Below, piece after piece: positions 10,005 through 18,869 of a DNA stretch of 64,000 nucleotides. The first letter of the stretch is position 1; the number at the start of each line of letters is the position of its first letter. Source of the stretch: SZUA-36 sp963759155. GTDB taxonomy: Bacteria; Pseudomonadota; Gammaproteobacteria; Xanthomonadales; SZUA-36. The DNA is taken from NCBI GenBank assembly GCA_963759155.1, contig CAVWXX010000008.1:62001-126000 (forward strand), written 5' to 3'. The translations under genes and the position numbers were made by a program. The notes under the pieces are model-generated. The model made no database searches, was not told the origin of the DNA, and saw nothing but the letters and a program-made list of their open reading frames with translations.

Positions 10005-10253
10005 TTACCCATCGAGGCGGGTGTCAAGGTACTGTTTGATCTGGTTGAGAGAACCAAAATGTTCAATCAGTACATCCTCGGCCGGAACAGAAATCTGGTA
10101 TTCGTTTTCCAGCCAGGAGATCAAACGCATGACACTGACCGAATCCAACATGCCTGAAAGCAACAAATCCTGCTCCGGGACCAGCTCAAGTGAGGGGTCA
10201 TTGAGAATGTCGGTCAAAATATGTTGGCGAATGTTTGCAATGCTCGACTTCAT
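10005..10253 (-). CDS. Stand-alone acyl/peptidyl carrier protein
   Basis: An 82-residue carrier protein with the phosphopantetheine site in GMLDSVSVM (serine 38) and the usual four-helix length. The start at 10253 gives MKSSIANIRQ; longer in-frame starts lie within the upstream adenylating-enzyme gene. It follows that gene by 44 bp on the same strand, so the enzyme most likely loads its substrate onto this carrier. It converges on the GT1 gene, with only 33 bp between the two stops. A free A-PCP pair plus an acyl-CoA dehydrogenase in the same locus is the arrangement known for prolyl-to-pyrrolyl-S-PCP conversion (PltF/PltL/PltE), though the substrate here is unknown. Confidence 0.9.
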   Translation of the reverse strand: MKSSIANIRQHILTDILNDPSLELVPEQDLLLSGMLDSVSVMRLISWLENEYQISVPAEDVLIEHFGSLNQIKQYLDTRLDG

Positions 10254-10297
10254 TGGGTTGGGTCCTGATGTAATTCGGCGTTTGATTAATTGTGTTT

Positions 10298-11869
10298 TCA
10301 GGCTTGATGACCGGCCATCCATTGCTCGGCGAGCAACTTGCGGTTGATCTTGCCACTACTATTGTGAGGCAATGTTGGTAACAGCTCAATATTTTCCGGC
10401 ACGGCATACGGCGGAAGCTTTTTTCGGGCTAAACGTAATACATCAGCTTTATCGGCGACGGCTCCCTTGGCAAGCGTCACCGCCGCTATGATTTTAAGGC
10501 TATCGGATCCATCAGGGACCGTAAAAGCAGCTGCTTCAGAGACGTCGGAATGCCCCGTCAGCACGGATTCAACCTCATCCAGTTCAACACGATACCCCCG
10601 AACCTTTACCATTCGATCGATTCTGCCAATAAATTGTAAATTACCGTCCGCTTGTCGAACCACCCGATCACCAGTACGGTAGTAAACTGCTGGGAATGGT
10701 CCGAATGATTCCCTGAACAAATAGGCATTTTCATTCAAGTCAGGCCGGTTCCAGTAACCCACCATTAAGGTTGAACTGCGGATACACAATTCACCCTCTT
10801 GTCCCATCCCACAGTCTTCGTCATTGTCATCCACGATGATGTCAGCGGAGTTTCTGGAAACCACACCGATTGGGATCGGCTCATTGCTGCCGTCAGGAGG
10901 CAATGGCACGTCATAGCAGGTACACGATGGTGCCTCGGCAGGCCCGTAAACATTTGTGACTTTCACACCTTCAAGCGTCAGCATAAGTTGTCGAAGCTTC
11001 CCGGGGGGGTATGGTTCACCACCGTAGAGAATCCACCGGAGCGAACTCAGATCACGCTGCGCTACTGCACCTTTTTCGATCATGCTCATCAGGGTGTGAG
11101 GCACTGTGAAAACCACTGTGATGCGTTCAGACTCAATGGTTTTGGTCCAACTTGCTGGAAACCGCGTTACCGCCTCGGGTACCAGCACAACGGTTGCACC
11201 TGCCTGCGCCGTGGAAAAGAAATCGAATATGCTCAAATCAAAATGCAGCGGTGCATGACTTGCCACGCGGTCGCTCTGTTTCAAGCCGACATGATCAGCG
11301 CCCCAACGCGCATAGGTAATGCTGCCGGAATGCGTATGCATCATGCCTTTGGGTACACCGGTAGAGCCAGAGGTATACATGATGTATCCAAGTTCAAGGT
11401 CAATCATCGGCAGTTCAGGACAACGTGCCGGTTGCTGGGCAATGTCAGCCCAGGAGAGTCTTTTATGAACTGAATCGACATCAATACCGTAGACATTCAA
11501 ATCATGCTTTTCAGCCAGAGAATTCAGAGTGTCGCTAAAAGCATCAGAACTGATGATGTGAGTAATTTCACAATCTTCAAGAATAAATGAAAGCCGGTCT
11601 GCCGGCATGAAAGGGTCAAGTGGAACAAAAATGCACCCGGCCTTCAAAATACCGTAAATCGCAACACCCAAATCCAGGCCCTTGTACATGTATATGCCAA
11701 CCCGGTCCTGTCGTTGTGCTCCGTTGTCTATCAGGGCCTGAGCCAGTTGGTTGCTGCGTTGATTCAATGCACCATAGCTCAGTTCATGCCCCTGATATGA
11801 CATGGCCGGGTGCTCAGGTGTTTTGTTTGCGTAGTACTCCAGTGGAGACTGGATGAGAAAACCGATCAT
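10298..11869 (-). CDS. Stand-alone amino acid adenylation enzyme (AMP-dependent ligase)
   Basis: A 523-residue adenylate-forming enzyme with all core motifs: MYTSGSTGVPKG (about 164-175), NVYGPAEA, YRTGDRV, GRIDRMVKVRGYRVE and the C-terminal lysine motif NSSGKINRK. It has no fused carrier domain; the small carrier protein gene follows. The pocket aspartate is present in HFDLSIFDFF, typical of amino-acid activators rather than acyl-CoA ligases; the ten-residue code reads about D-L-F-T-L-G-V-S-C-K. Its overall type resembles the free prolyl-/amino-acyl-PCP ligases, but I cannot fix the substrate. I prefer the ATG at 11869 because it starts directly before the conserved N-terminus (MIGFLIQSPLEYY); a start at 11926 adds a non-conserved extension. 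Confidence 0.92.
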   Translation of the reverse strand: MIGFLIQSPLEYYANKTPEHPAMSYQGHELSYGALNQRSNQLAQALIDNGAQRQDRVGIYMYKGLDLGVAIYGILKAGCIFVPLDPFMPADRLSFILEDCEITHIISSDAFSDTLNSLAEKHDLNVYGIDVDSVHKRLSWADIAQQPARCPELPMIDLELGYIMYTSGSTGVPKGMMHTHSGSITYARWGADHVGLKQSDRVASHAPLHFDLSIFDFFSTAQAGATVVLVPEAVTRFPASWTKTIESERITVVFTVPHTLMSMIEKGAVAQRDLSSLRWILYGGEPYPPGKLRQLMLTLEGVKVTNVYGPAEAPSCTCYDVPLPPDGSNEPIPIGVVSRNSADIIVDDNDEDCGMGQEGELCIRSSTLMVGYWNRPDLNENAYLFRESFGPFPAVYYRTGDRVVRQADGNLQFIGRIDRMVKVRGYRVELDEVESVLTGHSDVSEAAAFTVPDGSDSLKIIAAVTLAKGAVADKADVLRLARKKLPPYAVPENIELLPTLPHNSSGKINRKLLAEQWMAGHQA

Positions 11870-12013
11870 TGACGATATCTTTTGCTGTCCGAATGCGGAT
11901 AGGATACTTGATACACGTGGCCGCACATAAGTGTTTTCCCCGAATAAACAGCGTTAGCACATGGAGAGAGGTTTTCCAGCCGATGTTCTCCAGTCCCCAT
12001 CACCAGGTTCTGC

Positions 12014-13192
12014 CTACTCTGCCGGGGTATTAGAACCAACGTTACCTTCAAAAAGATCAAGACCCGTATGTTGACGCACCGCCAAGTCAACTTTCTCGAA
12101 CACCCGCTCGGGACTGAACCGTCGCGAATGCTCTGAGGCCAGTGATGCCAGGTGGTTGTACTGTGCTTCATCGTCCAATGATTCAATTGCACCTATCCAG
12201 TCGCTTTTACTGGCCGCACGGGGCAACAGGATTCCGCCGGCACCAACGGCTTCAGGCAGTCCGCCTGTCGCGGTTGCAATCGTCGGGATTTGATATCTGC
12301 CTGCTTCAACTGCAACCCGGCCAAACGGTTCAGCCCAGTGACTGGGCATGATAATCAAGCGCGTTCTGCGGTAGTGCTCGCTCATGTCATTTGTCCACCC
12401 GGCAAGCTCAATATTATCAAGTCGGGCCGCCTGGGCCAGGAGTTCACTGCTGGCGCGATTTCCGGTCACGAATAAGAACTGACGATGAGGCATTGCGCCC
12501 GCCAGCTTGAGCGCCAGTTCGCCCCCTTTCCAGGGGTCCAGCCCTACCAGGGTGATAAACGCCCGTGATGATGGCACTGATTGCCCGCTTGGTTCATCTG
12601 CTTCAATCAGGGGCGGGATATTGACGCTTTCAAGATGACGTTTTCGAAGTAATTCATCCCGCATATAATTCGAATTGCTGATGATCAGGTCCGCTCGCTG
12701 CAACAGTGGCTGAAATTTTCGAAACCGTTTGTAAGTCAAAGCCGATAGCACCGCTCTTCGCCAACGAACAGGGTTTGGGTCCCAGCAGCCAAAGCACAAT
12801 GGACTTCGAATAAACATGACCAGGCGGGTATCTTTATCCAGGTCACCGGCATGCAGAAAGCCAGGTTGTTGCAGCAGAACAAGCCGGGGTTGAAACCGGG
12901 TCAGGTGGTTACAGATGATCTCTCGAAACCTGGCCTCCCTCTCAGTGTGCCCAGACTGCAGAAATACCCCTTCAGCAGCGGGTAGCGCGTAATTGAAAAC
13001 ATCGATTTCCTTGCAACTTGATTCCCGGGAGTCCACAGAGGCAGCACCGACGACTCGAACGTCATGATGGACTGCCAGTTTTCGCAGCATAGCCGATGCC
13101 GAAAGCTCTCCGCCTCCTCCCGGTTCCGCCAGGCTCTGGCCGGCATAAAGAATTCTCAAACTGTTCAACCTGCTTAACTTAATGGGTGTCAA
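12014..13192 (-). CDS. GT4-family glycosyltransferase
   Basis: A 392-residue retaining glycosyltransferase of GT-B fold. The N-terminus carries a glycine-rich loop (GQSLAEPGGGGELSA); the C-terminal Glyco_transf_1 half has the donor-site pattern MPSHWAEPFGRVAVEAG and TATGGLPEAVG, with the E-x7-E motif typical of GT4. The best start is the TTG at 13192, 6 bp after the preceding GT4 stop; no ATG precedes the conserved start. It forms a tandem with the next GT4 upstream and precedes the adenylating enzyme by about 145 bp. It likely adds one sugar to a lipid- or peptide-linked acceptor at the cytoplasmic face of the membrane; donor and acceptor cannot be read from sequence. Confidence 0.9.
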   Translation of the reverse strand: MTPIKLSRLNSLRILYAGQSLAEPGGGGELSASAMLRKLAVHHDVRVVGAASVDSRESSCKEIDVFNYALPAAEGVFLQSGHTEREARFREIICNHLTRFQPRLVLLQQPGFLHAGDLDKDTRLVMFIRSPLCFGCWDPNPVRWRRAVLSALTYKRFRKFQPLLQRADLIISNSNYMRDELLRKRHLESVNIPPLIEADEPSGQSVPSSRAFITLVGLDPWKGGELALKLAGAMPHRQFLFVTGNRASSELLAQAARLDNIELAGWTNDMSEHYRRTRLIIMPSHWAEPFGRVAVEAGRYQIPTIATATGGLPEAVGAGGILLPRAASKSDWIGAIESLDDEAQYNHLASLASEHSRRFSPERVFEKVDLAVRQHTGLDLFEGNVGSNTPAE

Positions 13193-13198
13193 TTGCGG

Positions 13199-14392
13199 TC
13201 AGGAACCTGTCCTCTGCCGCCCGCTGCCTTGCGTGGCAGCCTCAAGCATTACCGACATGGTCTGCTCCGCTGCCCGGCGCCAGGAATAACGACGAACCCT
13301 GTCCAGACCACGCTGTCGCAATCTCTTCCGTAATTCCTCAGACTGCAATAATCGGTCGAGTGTTGAAGCCAGGTCATCAAGGTTTTCGGGATCAAAAACC
13401 AACCCGGCATTTCCAACCAACTCCTTCAGGGCACCAATATGACTAACAGCAACCGGCGTACCACAGGCCATTGCCTCGATCACGGGAAGGCCAAACCCTT
13501 CATCAAAGGAGGGCAGCACCAGCAGTTTAGCAGCATTATAAAGTGCCACCAAATCATCATCGGGGACAAAACCGGTAAAAACCACACGATCAGAAAGACC
13601 AAGACGAGCAACGGTTTCACGCAACTCCTGACCACAAATCAGGTAGCTGTCACGCTTCTCATCACCGACAATAACCAATTGGGCATTCGACTCAAGCCGG
13701 GTCATGGCATGCACCAGACCATCAAGATTTTTGTGCGGGGAAATGCCCCCCACATAGAGAACAATCGGCAGCCCCGAGGTGATGCTGTAACGGTCAGTCA
13801 CTTGTTCAATGGCTTGATTGTCATTCAACGGGGCGAAGCCCGGTGCTGCAGCCTCGTCGATTCGCTCGATGCTCGAGACAGGCAAACCAAAGGCCTGCGA
13901 TACGTCGTTTCGCGCCTGTTCAGATGGACAAATAATCTTGTCAGCCTGCCTTCGTGCCAACCAGAGTTTTATTTTCCAGCGCCACTGAGCCGCCAGGTTA
14001 CTAAAAAACCATTCGGGTTTTGCTTCGGTCATTGCATCATGAATACAGATGACCATGGGGGTTTTATCCAGGATTGGAAAGAAGGTATAAGGTGCTGGAA
14101 AGAAAAATACATCGGCATCTTGAGCACTTACTGCCCGCCCGAACCGCAACATATCTGTCAACCCCCTGGCGCCGGTGCTTGACGCTGCCTGGATCGGTTG
14201 CTCCTTCGTTTTAACAGCTACGACCGTGGCCTTCGCAGGAAACTTGCAGCGGCCTGCAGAGAGCGCATCGGTGAGCAGGATAAACTCATGCTGATCACCA
14301 AAATCCTTAACCAACGCCGTGATCAATTCACGCGAGAACCTTCCAAAACCCCGCCTGTTTTCCCAGCATGATGCATCAATCATTATTCGCAT
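13199..14392 (-). CDS. GT4-family glycosyltransferase
   Basis: A 397-residue GT-B enzyme starting MRIMIDASCWENRRGFGR, a form common in mannosyl/rhamnosyl-type GT4 enzymes. The C-terminal half has VGGISPHKNLDGLV, then LPSFDEGFGLPVIEAMACG and VSHIGALKELVG, which together form the nucleotide-sugar site with its E-x7-E glutamates. It is nearly fused to the following GT4 gene (6 bp) and lies 27 bp after the GT2 stop, so all three should be cotranscribed from the galE side. Specificity is unknown. Confidence 0.93.
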   Translation of the reverse strand: MRIMIDASCWENRRGFGRFSRELITALVKDFGDQHEFILLTDALSAGRCKFPAKATVVAVKTKEQPIQAASSTGARGLTDMLRFGRAVSAQDADVFFFPAPYTFFPILDKTPMVICIHDAMTEAKPEWFFSNLAAQWRWKIKLWLARRQADKIICPSEQARNDVSQAFGLPVSSIERIDEAAAPGFAPLNDNQAIEQVTDRYSITSGLPIVLYVGGISPHKNLDGLVHAMTRLESNAQLVIVGDEKRDSYLICGQELRETVARLGLSDRVVFTGFVPDDDLVALYNAAKLLVLPSFDEGFGLPVIEAMACGTPVAVSHIGALKELVGNAGLVFDPENLDDLASTLDRLLQSEELRKRLRQRGLDRVRRYSWRRAAEQTMSVMLEAATQGSGRQRTGS

Positions 14393-14419
14393 ATTAGTGC
14401 TTGATGAGAAACTTTTGTC

Positions 14420-15352
14420 TCATCCCTCCGCTGCCTCTTTAGCCCGGTGCTGGCGCAGACCTTTTATAAATCCGGCCGTCCATGCACAACTCATGACGAG
14501 GGTGACGGGTGAATATAAGAGGTATTGGACAAACTTCCTGAACCCAAGCTTGAACAGGACACTTGAGCCCACCCAGGGCAGGATCACCAGAGGTGCCGGC
14601 AGTGCGACAAACGGAACCCGGCTCAGCCGCGATATCAGCAATGGATTTGAAACTGCCCTGTATTGAGAGGCGGCCACACCAATTTTTCTTTGATAGTCAA
14701 AAACACGCTTGAATCCAGTCCGGTTCAAGTGAGAAACGGCTACTGATGGCACCATCATCAAATTCGCGCCCTGACTTTTTAATCGGTGGCTCATAAGGAA
14801 GTCATCACCCAGACTGACATCCGAATACTGGAAACCCTGAAGCACTTTACGTCGAAAGCCTGACGTTCCACCAAGTAGCCAGTCGGTTGTCACCGGGACA
14901 CCGTCATGTGGCAGAAAACGAAAAAATTCCATGTAGTAACCAATCGTTCCTGAAACACTATCCGGTGTCCCATTGGCGATTGCACTACAAACTGCATCAG
15001 CACCACCGCTTGTTAACTGCTCAGTCATCGTTTGAACCCAGTTTGATGGAACGATGCAATCGGAATCAGTGAATAGCACGATATCAGAGGACGTGGATTT
15101 CAACCCAACGTTCCTTGCTGCTCCGCAGGAATGGCGTTCAGTCAAGTGAATGAGTCTCACGTTTGGAAAACGGGACCTCACCAGGTTCGGGGTCTCATCA
15201 ACAGAGCTGTCTACCACGATGACTTCGGTTTTAAACGAGGTTTTCTGGATCTGAAGAGATTCAAGGCATTTTTCGATCGTCGCAGCGCTGTTGAAACAAG
15301 GTACGATTACCGAGACGCTTACATCTCCTTGCTGTTGGGTGATCGCACTCAA
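14420..15352 (-). CDS. GT2-family glycosyltransferase with C-terminal membrane segments
   Basis: A 310-residue GT-A enzyme with the N-terminal signature VSVIVPCFNSAATIEKCL, a DSD metal-binding motif in FTDSDCIVP and the acceptor-side motif GDDFLMSHRLKSQG. Two hydrophobic stretches near the C-terminus (LPAPLVILPWVG and the segment around LLYSPVTLVMSCAW) suggest attachment to the inner membrane. The only start near the conserved N-terminus is a TTG at 15352 with no clear ribosome-binding site, so the start is uncertain. It is the first of the GT2-GT4-GT4-A-PCP run. Confidence 0.9.
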   Translation of the reverse strand: MSAITQQQGDVSVSVIVPCFNSAATIEKCLESLQIQKTSFKTEVIVVDSSVDETPNLVRSRFPNVRLIHLTERHSCGAARNVGLKSTSSDIVLFTDSDCIVPSNWVQTMTEQLTSGGADAVCSAIANGTPDSVSGTIGYYMEFFRFLPHDGVPVTTDWLLGGTSGFRRKVLQGFQYSDVSLGDDFLMSHRLKSQGANLMMVPSVAVSHLNRTGFKRVFDYQRKIGVAASQYRAVSNPLLISRLSRVPFVALPAPLVILPWVGSSVLFKLGFRKFVQYLLYSPVTLVMSCAWTAGFIKGLRQHRAKEAAEG

Positions 15353-15607
15353 AATAAAAAGCGAAACGAAGCGTGGTGTTTGACAAGGCTTGATTGATAG
15401 AAATCGACGCTCAACATGTAAGATCTGACCACAGTTTTCGGGAATACCAAAGTTTAATTACTTTCGCTTCAAAGCGCGAAGATTGAGTCTGATGTTTGAG
15501 AGTCATCCTGTCAATTGCAGACCATTATTCGTCACCCTGACAATGTGAAAAGTGGGGGACGATTCATAATGTGGGTCGGGCCAAAAAATTAATCGTCTAT
15601 CGAGGCG

Positions 15608-16687
15608 TCATGAATAGCCTTTCGGGTTTTTACGTTGCCATCTCCAGGCATCTTCACACATGCGATTGAGACCCAAACCGGGTTTCCATTTTAAATCCAG
15701 CTCCGCCAGTTGGGGGTTTGCATAGACAGACGCAGCATCTCCCGGTCTGCGATCTACAATTCTGTACGGTACATTTTGTCCGGTTGAGGCTTCGAAGCTG
15801 TGAATGATTTCTAATACCGTATGCCCCTGCCCGGTGCCAAGATTGTGAACAATGACGCCGGGGTTTTCTGAAAGTTTTTCAAGCGCCTTAAGATGACCTT
15901 TAGCCACGTCAACCACGTGGATGTAATCCCGAACACAAGTTCCATCCCTGGTAGGGTAATCACCGCCAAACACGGATAGCTCCTTACGTTCACCCACTGC
16001 AACCTGGGTCATGTATGGCATCAGGTTGGTTGGAGTGCCTCTTGGATCTTCACCAATTTCACCACTTTGGTGTGCACCGACTGGATTAAAGTAGCGAAGA
16101 ATGGATATGTTCCATGACGGGTCAGATATCTGTAAGTCTTTGAGCATTCGCTCAATGATAAGCTTTGTTTTCCCATACGGATTAACAGCGCCAAGTGGAC
16201 TACCTTCACTGATCGGTAAACTCTTCGGTGCACCGTATACAGTACAACTTGAGCTAAAAACGATATTTTTAATACCGTTATCGACCATGACTTCCAGAAG
16301 TGTGGCTGTTCCAAGAACATTGTTCTTATAGTAATCAAGAGGGTTTACCACAGATTCACCAACGGCCTTAAGCCCGGCAAAATGAATGACTGTGTCGGGT
16401 TGATGGTCGGCAAAAATCTGACCCAGCTGGACTTTGTCCAACAGATCGCACTGAATGAAGGTCAGCGTCTTACCAGTAATTGTTTGCACTCGATTGAGGG
16501 ATTCTTTACTGCTGTTGCTCAGGTTATCTACTGCCACCACGTCGTAACCGCCTTCCAGCAATTCCAGGCACGTGTGCGAACCTATGTAGCCTGCTCCACC
16601 AGTAACGAGTGCTTTTTGTTTAGTTTTTATATTTTTTGCCAATGTCGGGTTCGTTCTATACCGAGTGATAAGGTCATTATGTACCAA
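15608..16687 (-). CDS. galE: UDP-glucose 4-epimerase
   Basis: A 359-residue extended short-chain dehydrogenase. It has the NAD-binding GGAGYIGSH motif, the active-site serine region SSSCTVYG, and the YGKTK catalytic tyrosine/lysine pair, plus the GalE-specific NPLDYY and RDYIHVVDVA segments. It interconverts UDP-glucose and UDP-galactose and so would supply UDP-galactose to the neighbouring glycosyltransferases. The start is uncertain: TTG codons occur at 16687 and 16642, and neither has a good ribosome-binding site. The Rossmann fold starts about 25 residues in from the longer start, so 16642 is credible. About 255 bp without a gene separates it from the GT2. Confidence 0.95.
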   Translation of the reverse strand: MVHNDLITRYRTNPTLAKNIKTKQKALVTGGAGYIGSHTCLELLEGGYDVVAVDNLSNSSKESLNRVQTITGKTLTFIQCDLLDKVQLGQIFADHQPDTVIHFAGLKAVGESVVNPLDYYKNNVLGTATLLEVMVDNGIKNIVFSSSCTVYGAPKSLPISEGSPLGAVNPYGKTKLIIERMLKDLQISDPSWNISILRYFNPVGAHQSGEIGEDPRGTPTNLMPYMTQVAVGERKELSVFGGDYPTRDGTCVRDYIHVVDVAKGHLKALEKLSENPGVIVHNLGTGQGHTVLEIIHSFEASTGQNVPYRIVDRRPGDAASVYANPQLAELDLKWKPGLGLNRMCEDAWRWQRKNPKGYS

Positions 16688-16727
16688 TCTGAATGAGAGG
16701 GCTGCGAGTGAGGGTTTATTTAAATGA

Positions 16728-16882
16728 CGCTATCGCCAGATCGCAGCAAAGTTCTCGCCTGATGACAGTGTGCAGGTATGAATGTTGCTGTGCCCATCGA
16801 CAGACTGCTGCAGGAACTGCGGCCAACTTTCAGGACTCCAAAAATTGACATGGCCCCAGTATGCAGAACCATCTTTCCGCAT
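16728..16882 (-). repeat. 155-bp direct repeat, left copy: 3' fragment of a methyltransferase gene
   Basis: This segment matches 19366-19520 over 155 bp with 8 mismatches and no gaps (about 95% identity), in the same orientation. It encodes the last 50 or so codons and the stop of the methyltransferase at 19368-20106 (WGHVNFWSPESW ... ENFAAIWR). No upstream part of that gene is present here, so it is a gene remnant. The two copies bracket the segment 16883-19365. Confidence 0.95.
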
Positions 16883-17154
16883 CTGCGATTCTGCAAGGGG
16901 AGACCTGGACACCAATGTATCTCATTGTGAGAGCAATGGGTGTCCTGACTTATCTGGCTGACTTATCTGCCCTGCCGTTTCGGGTCATTGACAGGTGCTT
17001 CGTGTATACTTCCGGTCTGCAGAAATTGTCACACTCACCAAATGGCTCATATGGCTAAAATACGAATTTTTGAATGCCTAAGCCCTTGATGTTGAGTGTT
17101 TTTCAAGGTATTTATAGAATTTAAAAAAGTTTCAACTTTGTGTTAAAAACCACT

Positions 17155-17835
17155 ATGACCAACTATTTCATAAAAGCAGGATATAAAACAAACATAACGA
17201 AGGAAGGCGAAGTAACACAGAAGTACACAGGGCCCCCGTTAGATAAAACCTGGCAAATTTCCGTGTATAAACAGGTTGGGAAATTACTTTCCGGTTTTCG
17301 GAGTAGAAAGACGCTCGAGTTAGGTTCTGGATCAGGATACAAACTCATGAAGTTTATTTATCCTATAAGTAAAAATGTCTCAGGGATTGATTATCCTCAT
17401 AGCGTTGAGTATTGCAAAAAAAATTACCCTAATGGAAACTGGATTTCGGAAGATTTTGACAATTATTCTTCAGATCATGCTGACAAATATGACTTAATTC
17501 TATCGGTAGATGTCATCGAGCACTTGGTCTCCCCAGAAAAACTGATTGATAAAATCAAATACCACGCATCCTCAGAAACTACGATTATCATATCCACACC
17601 TGAACGAGATAAACTCCGTGGACCTGACACCATGGGACCTCCTCCTAACAAAATGCATGTTCGTGAATGGAATGAAACTGAGTTGAAAGCCTTCTTAGAA
17701 GATCAAGGGCTAAAAGTGATAGAACAACAAATCCTACCCGCAAAAATCAGGTCCCTTAGGGAGACATTTTACGACTTCAGAAGAGGTTACGATCACAAAA
17801 CTTGCCAAATGGCCATATGCAAATTGGCAAATTAG
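17155..17835 (+). CDS. Class I SAM-dependent methyltransferase
   Basis: A 226-residue methyltransferase with the SAM-binding motif LELGSGSGYKLM, the acidic SAM-ribose position (GIDYPHS) and the post-II motif DLILSVDVIEHL. The fold is the one common in polysaccharide and small-molecule biosynthesis loci. I take the ATG at 17155 (MTNYFIKAG); a GTG at 17140 is in frame but adds only five residues. Base composition is distinctly AT-richer than the NRPS region, which fits acquisition as part of the repeat-flanked insert. The acceptor is unknown. Confidence 0.85.
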   Translation: MTNYFIKAGYKTNITKEGEVTQKYTGPPLDKTWQISVYKQVGKLLSGFRSRKTLELGSGSGYKLMKFIYPISKNVSGIDYPHSVEYCKKNYPNGNWISEDFDNYSSDHADKYDLILSVDVIEHLVSPEKLIDKIKYHASSETTIIISTPERDKLRGPDTMGPPPNKMHVREWNETELKAFLEDQGLKVIEQQILPAKIRSLRETFYDFRRGYDHKTCQMAICKLAN

Positions 17836-17840
17836 GAATT

Positions 17841-17915
17841 ATGGGGTCAGAGTAAAGGGACAGAGTAAACCTAAAGGCCCCATTGATTTACTTTGACCCT
17901 TTACTCTAACCCCAT
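17841..17915. repeat. REP-like long inverted repeat
   Basis: Arms at 17841-17859 (ATGGGGTCAGAGTAAAGGG) and 17896-17915 pair with one mismatch around a 36-base middle that itself contains a partial second copy of the AGAGTAAA word. The GGGGTCAGAGTAAA core is the type found in REP-like elements mobilised by RAYT (IS200-like) transposases. No such transposase gene lies in the window. Confidence 0.75.
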
Positions 17916-17997
17916 TGTTTCACCTACTAAATTGCATGGACGATAGTTTTGCATTGTTTAAGTGGCAAAATTCATCTAGTCAATATAAGGAAGTTTC

Positions 17998-18858
17998 ATG
18001 CGAGTTATCGCGGTAATCGGGATTAGAAATGAAATTGCATACCTTGCAAACCTTCTTCAGCATTTAATCGACAATGGTGTTGACTATGCGATCATTGATA
18101 ATGATTCTAGTGACGGTAGTGCTGAACTTGCGAATAGTCTTAGGTTTAAGGGAAATTTGGTTGCATATGAAAGACTCCCGTACGAGGGTTTCTATGATTG
18201 GGAAGCAATTCTCAAAGCAAAAGAAAGGTTATATCGACAAGTGGATGCTGATTGGCTGATTCACCATGATGCTGATGAAATCATGCATTCTTACCAACCT
18301 CGAGAAACAATATCTGAGGCAATATCCAGAATCTCAACCTCAGGTGCCAATGTTGTTAATTTTGACGAATTCGTGTTCGTACCGATCGACCATAGTTATC
18401 AACCGGAGTGCGGTGGGCAACAACGACTAAAATACTATTATTTTTTTGAATCTAGGCCTTTACGGCTTATGCGAGCCTGGCACGCCTCTCTACCCGTTAG
18501 CAATGTTGATACTGGAGGGCATAAATTATCTGGTCATGATATTGTGGTCTCTGAAGAGTCAATGGCGCTTCGACACTATATGTTTAAGAATCAGCAGCAT
18601 GCATACACAAAATACAATACGCGCACGTATAGCAAAAAAGAACTTGCTCGAGGATGGCATGGTAATCGCGTAGGGTTCTCAGAGCTCAACTACACTTTCC
18701 CCCAGCCTTCCTTATTACAATGTCTTGTTGATCCATCAGACCGAAATCTTGATCGTCAAAGCCCGAAACGTCATCATTACTGGGATTGGAATCGGCAACC
18801 GCCTTCGATATGGAAACGCGCCACGAGTGCTTTACTGCACCGGTTTCGTCTGAGATAA
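17998..18858 (+). CDS. GT2-like glycosyltransferase
   Basis: A 286-residue protein beginning MRVIAVIGIRNEIAYLANLL with the GT-A donor motifs IIDNDSSDGS and DADWLIHHDADEIM, the latter supplying the metal-binding DxD. This sub-type of GT2 is frequent in capsule and O-antigen loci. The ATG at 17998 follows AAGGAAG at 17989-17995. It is followed 11 bp later by the truncated sulfotransferase. Low GC and position between the direct repeats mark it as part of an insert. Confidence 0.82.
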   Translation: MRVIAVIGIRNEIAYLANLLQHLIDNGVDYAIIDNDSSDGSAELANSLRFKGNLVAYERLPYEGFYDWEAILKAKERLYRQVDADWLIHHDADEIMHSYQPRETISEAISRISTSGANVVNFDEFVFVPIDHSYQPECGGQQRLKYYYFFESRPLRLMRAWHASLPVSNVDTGGHKLSGHDIVVSEESMALRHYMFKNQQHAYTKYNTRTYSKKELARGWHGNRVGFSELNYTFPQPSLLQCLVDPSDRNLDRQSPKRHHYWDWNRQPPSIWKRATSALLHRFRLR

Positions 18859-18869
18859 GATCCGTCATA

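Noticed and set aside
10799..11473. 224-codon plus-strand open frame opposite the adenylating enzyme
   Set aside because: It is antisense to conserved adenylation motifs; its translation is Cys/His-rich noise.
13439..14182. 247-codon plus-strand open frame opposite a GT4 gene
   Set aside because: It lies fully antisense to a clear GT4 enzyme, with low-complexity, His/Gln-rich translation and no recognisable fold.
16861..17058. Possible tail of a plus-strand methyltransferase-like gene after the left repeat
   Set aside because: The hydrophobic translation weakly recalls the end of some methyltransferases, but it starts inside the antisense repeat and no upstream part exists.
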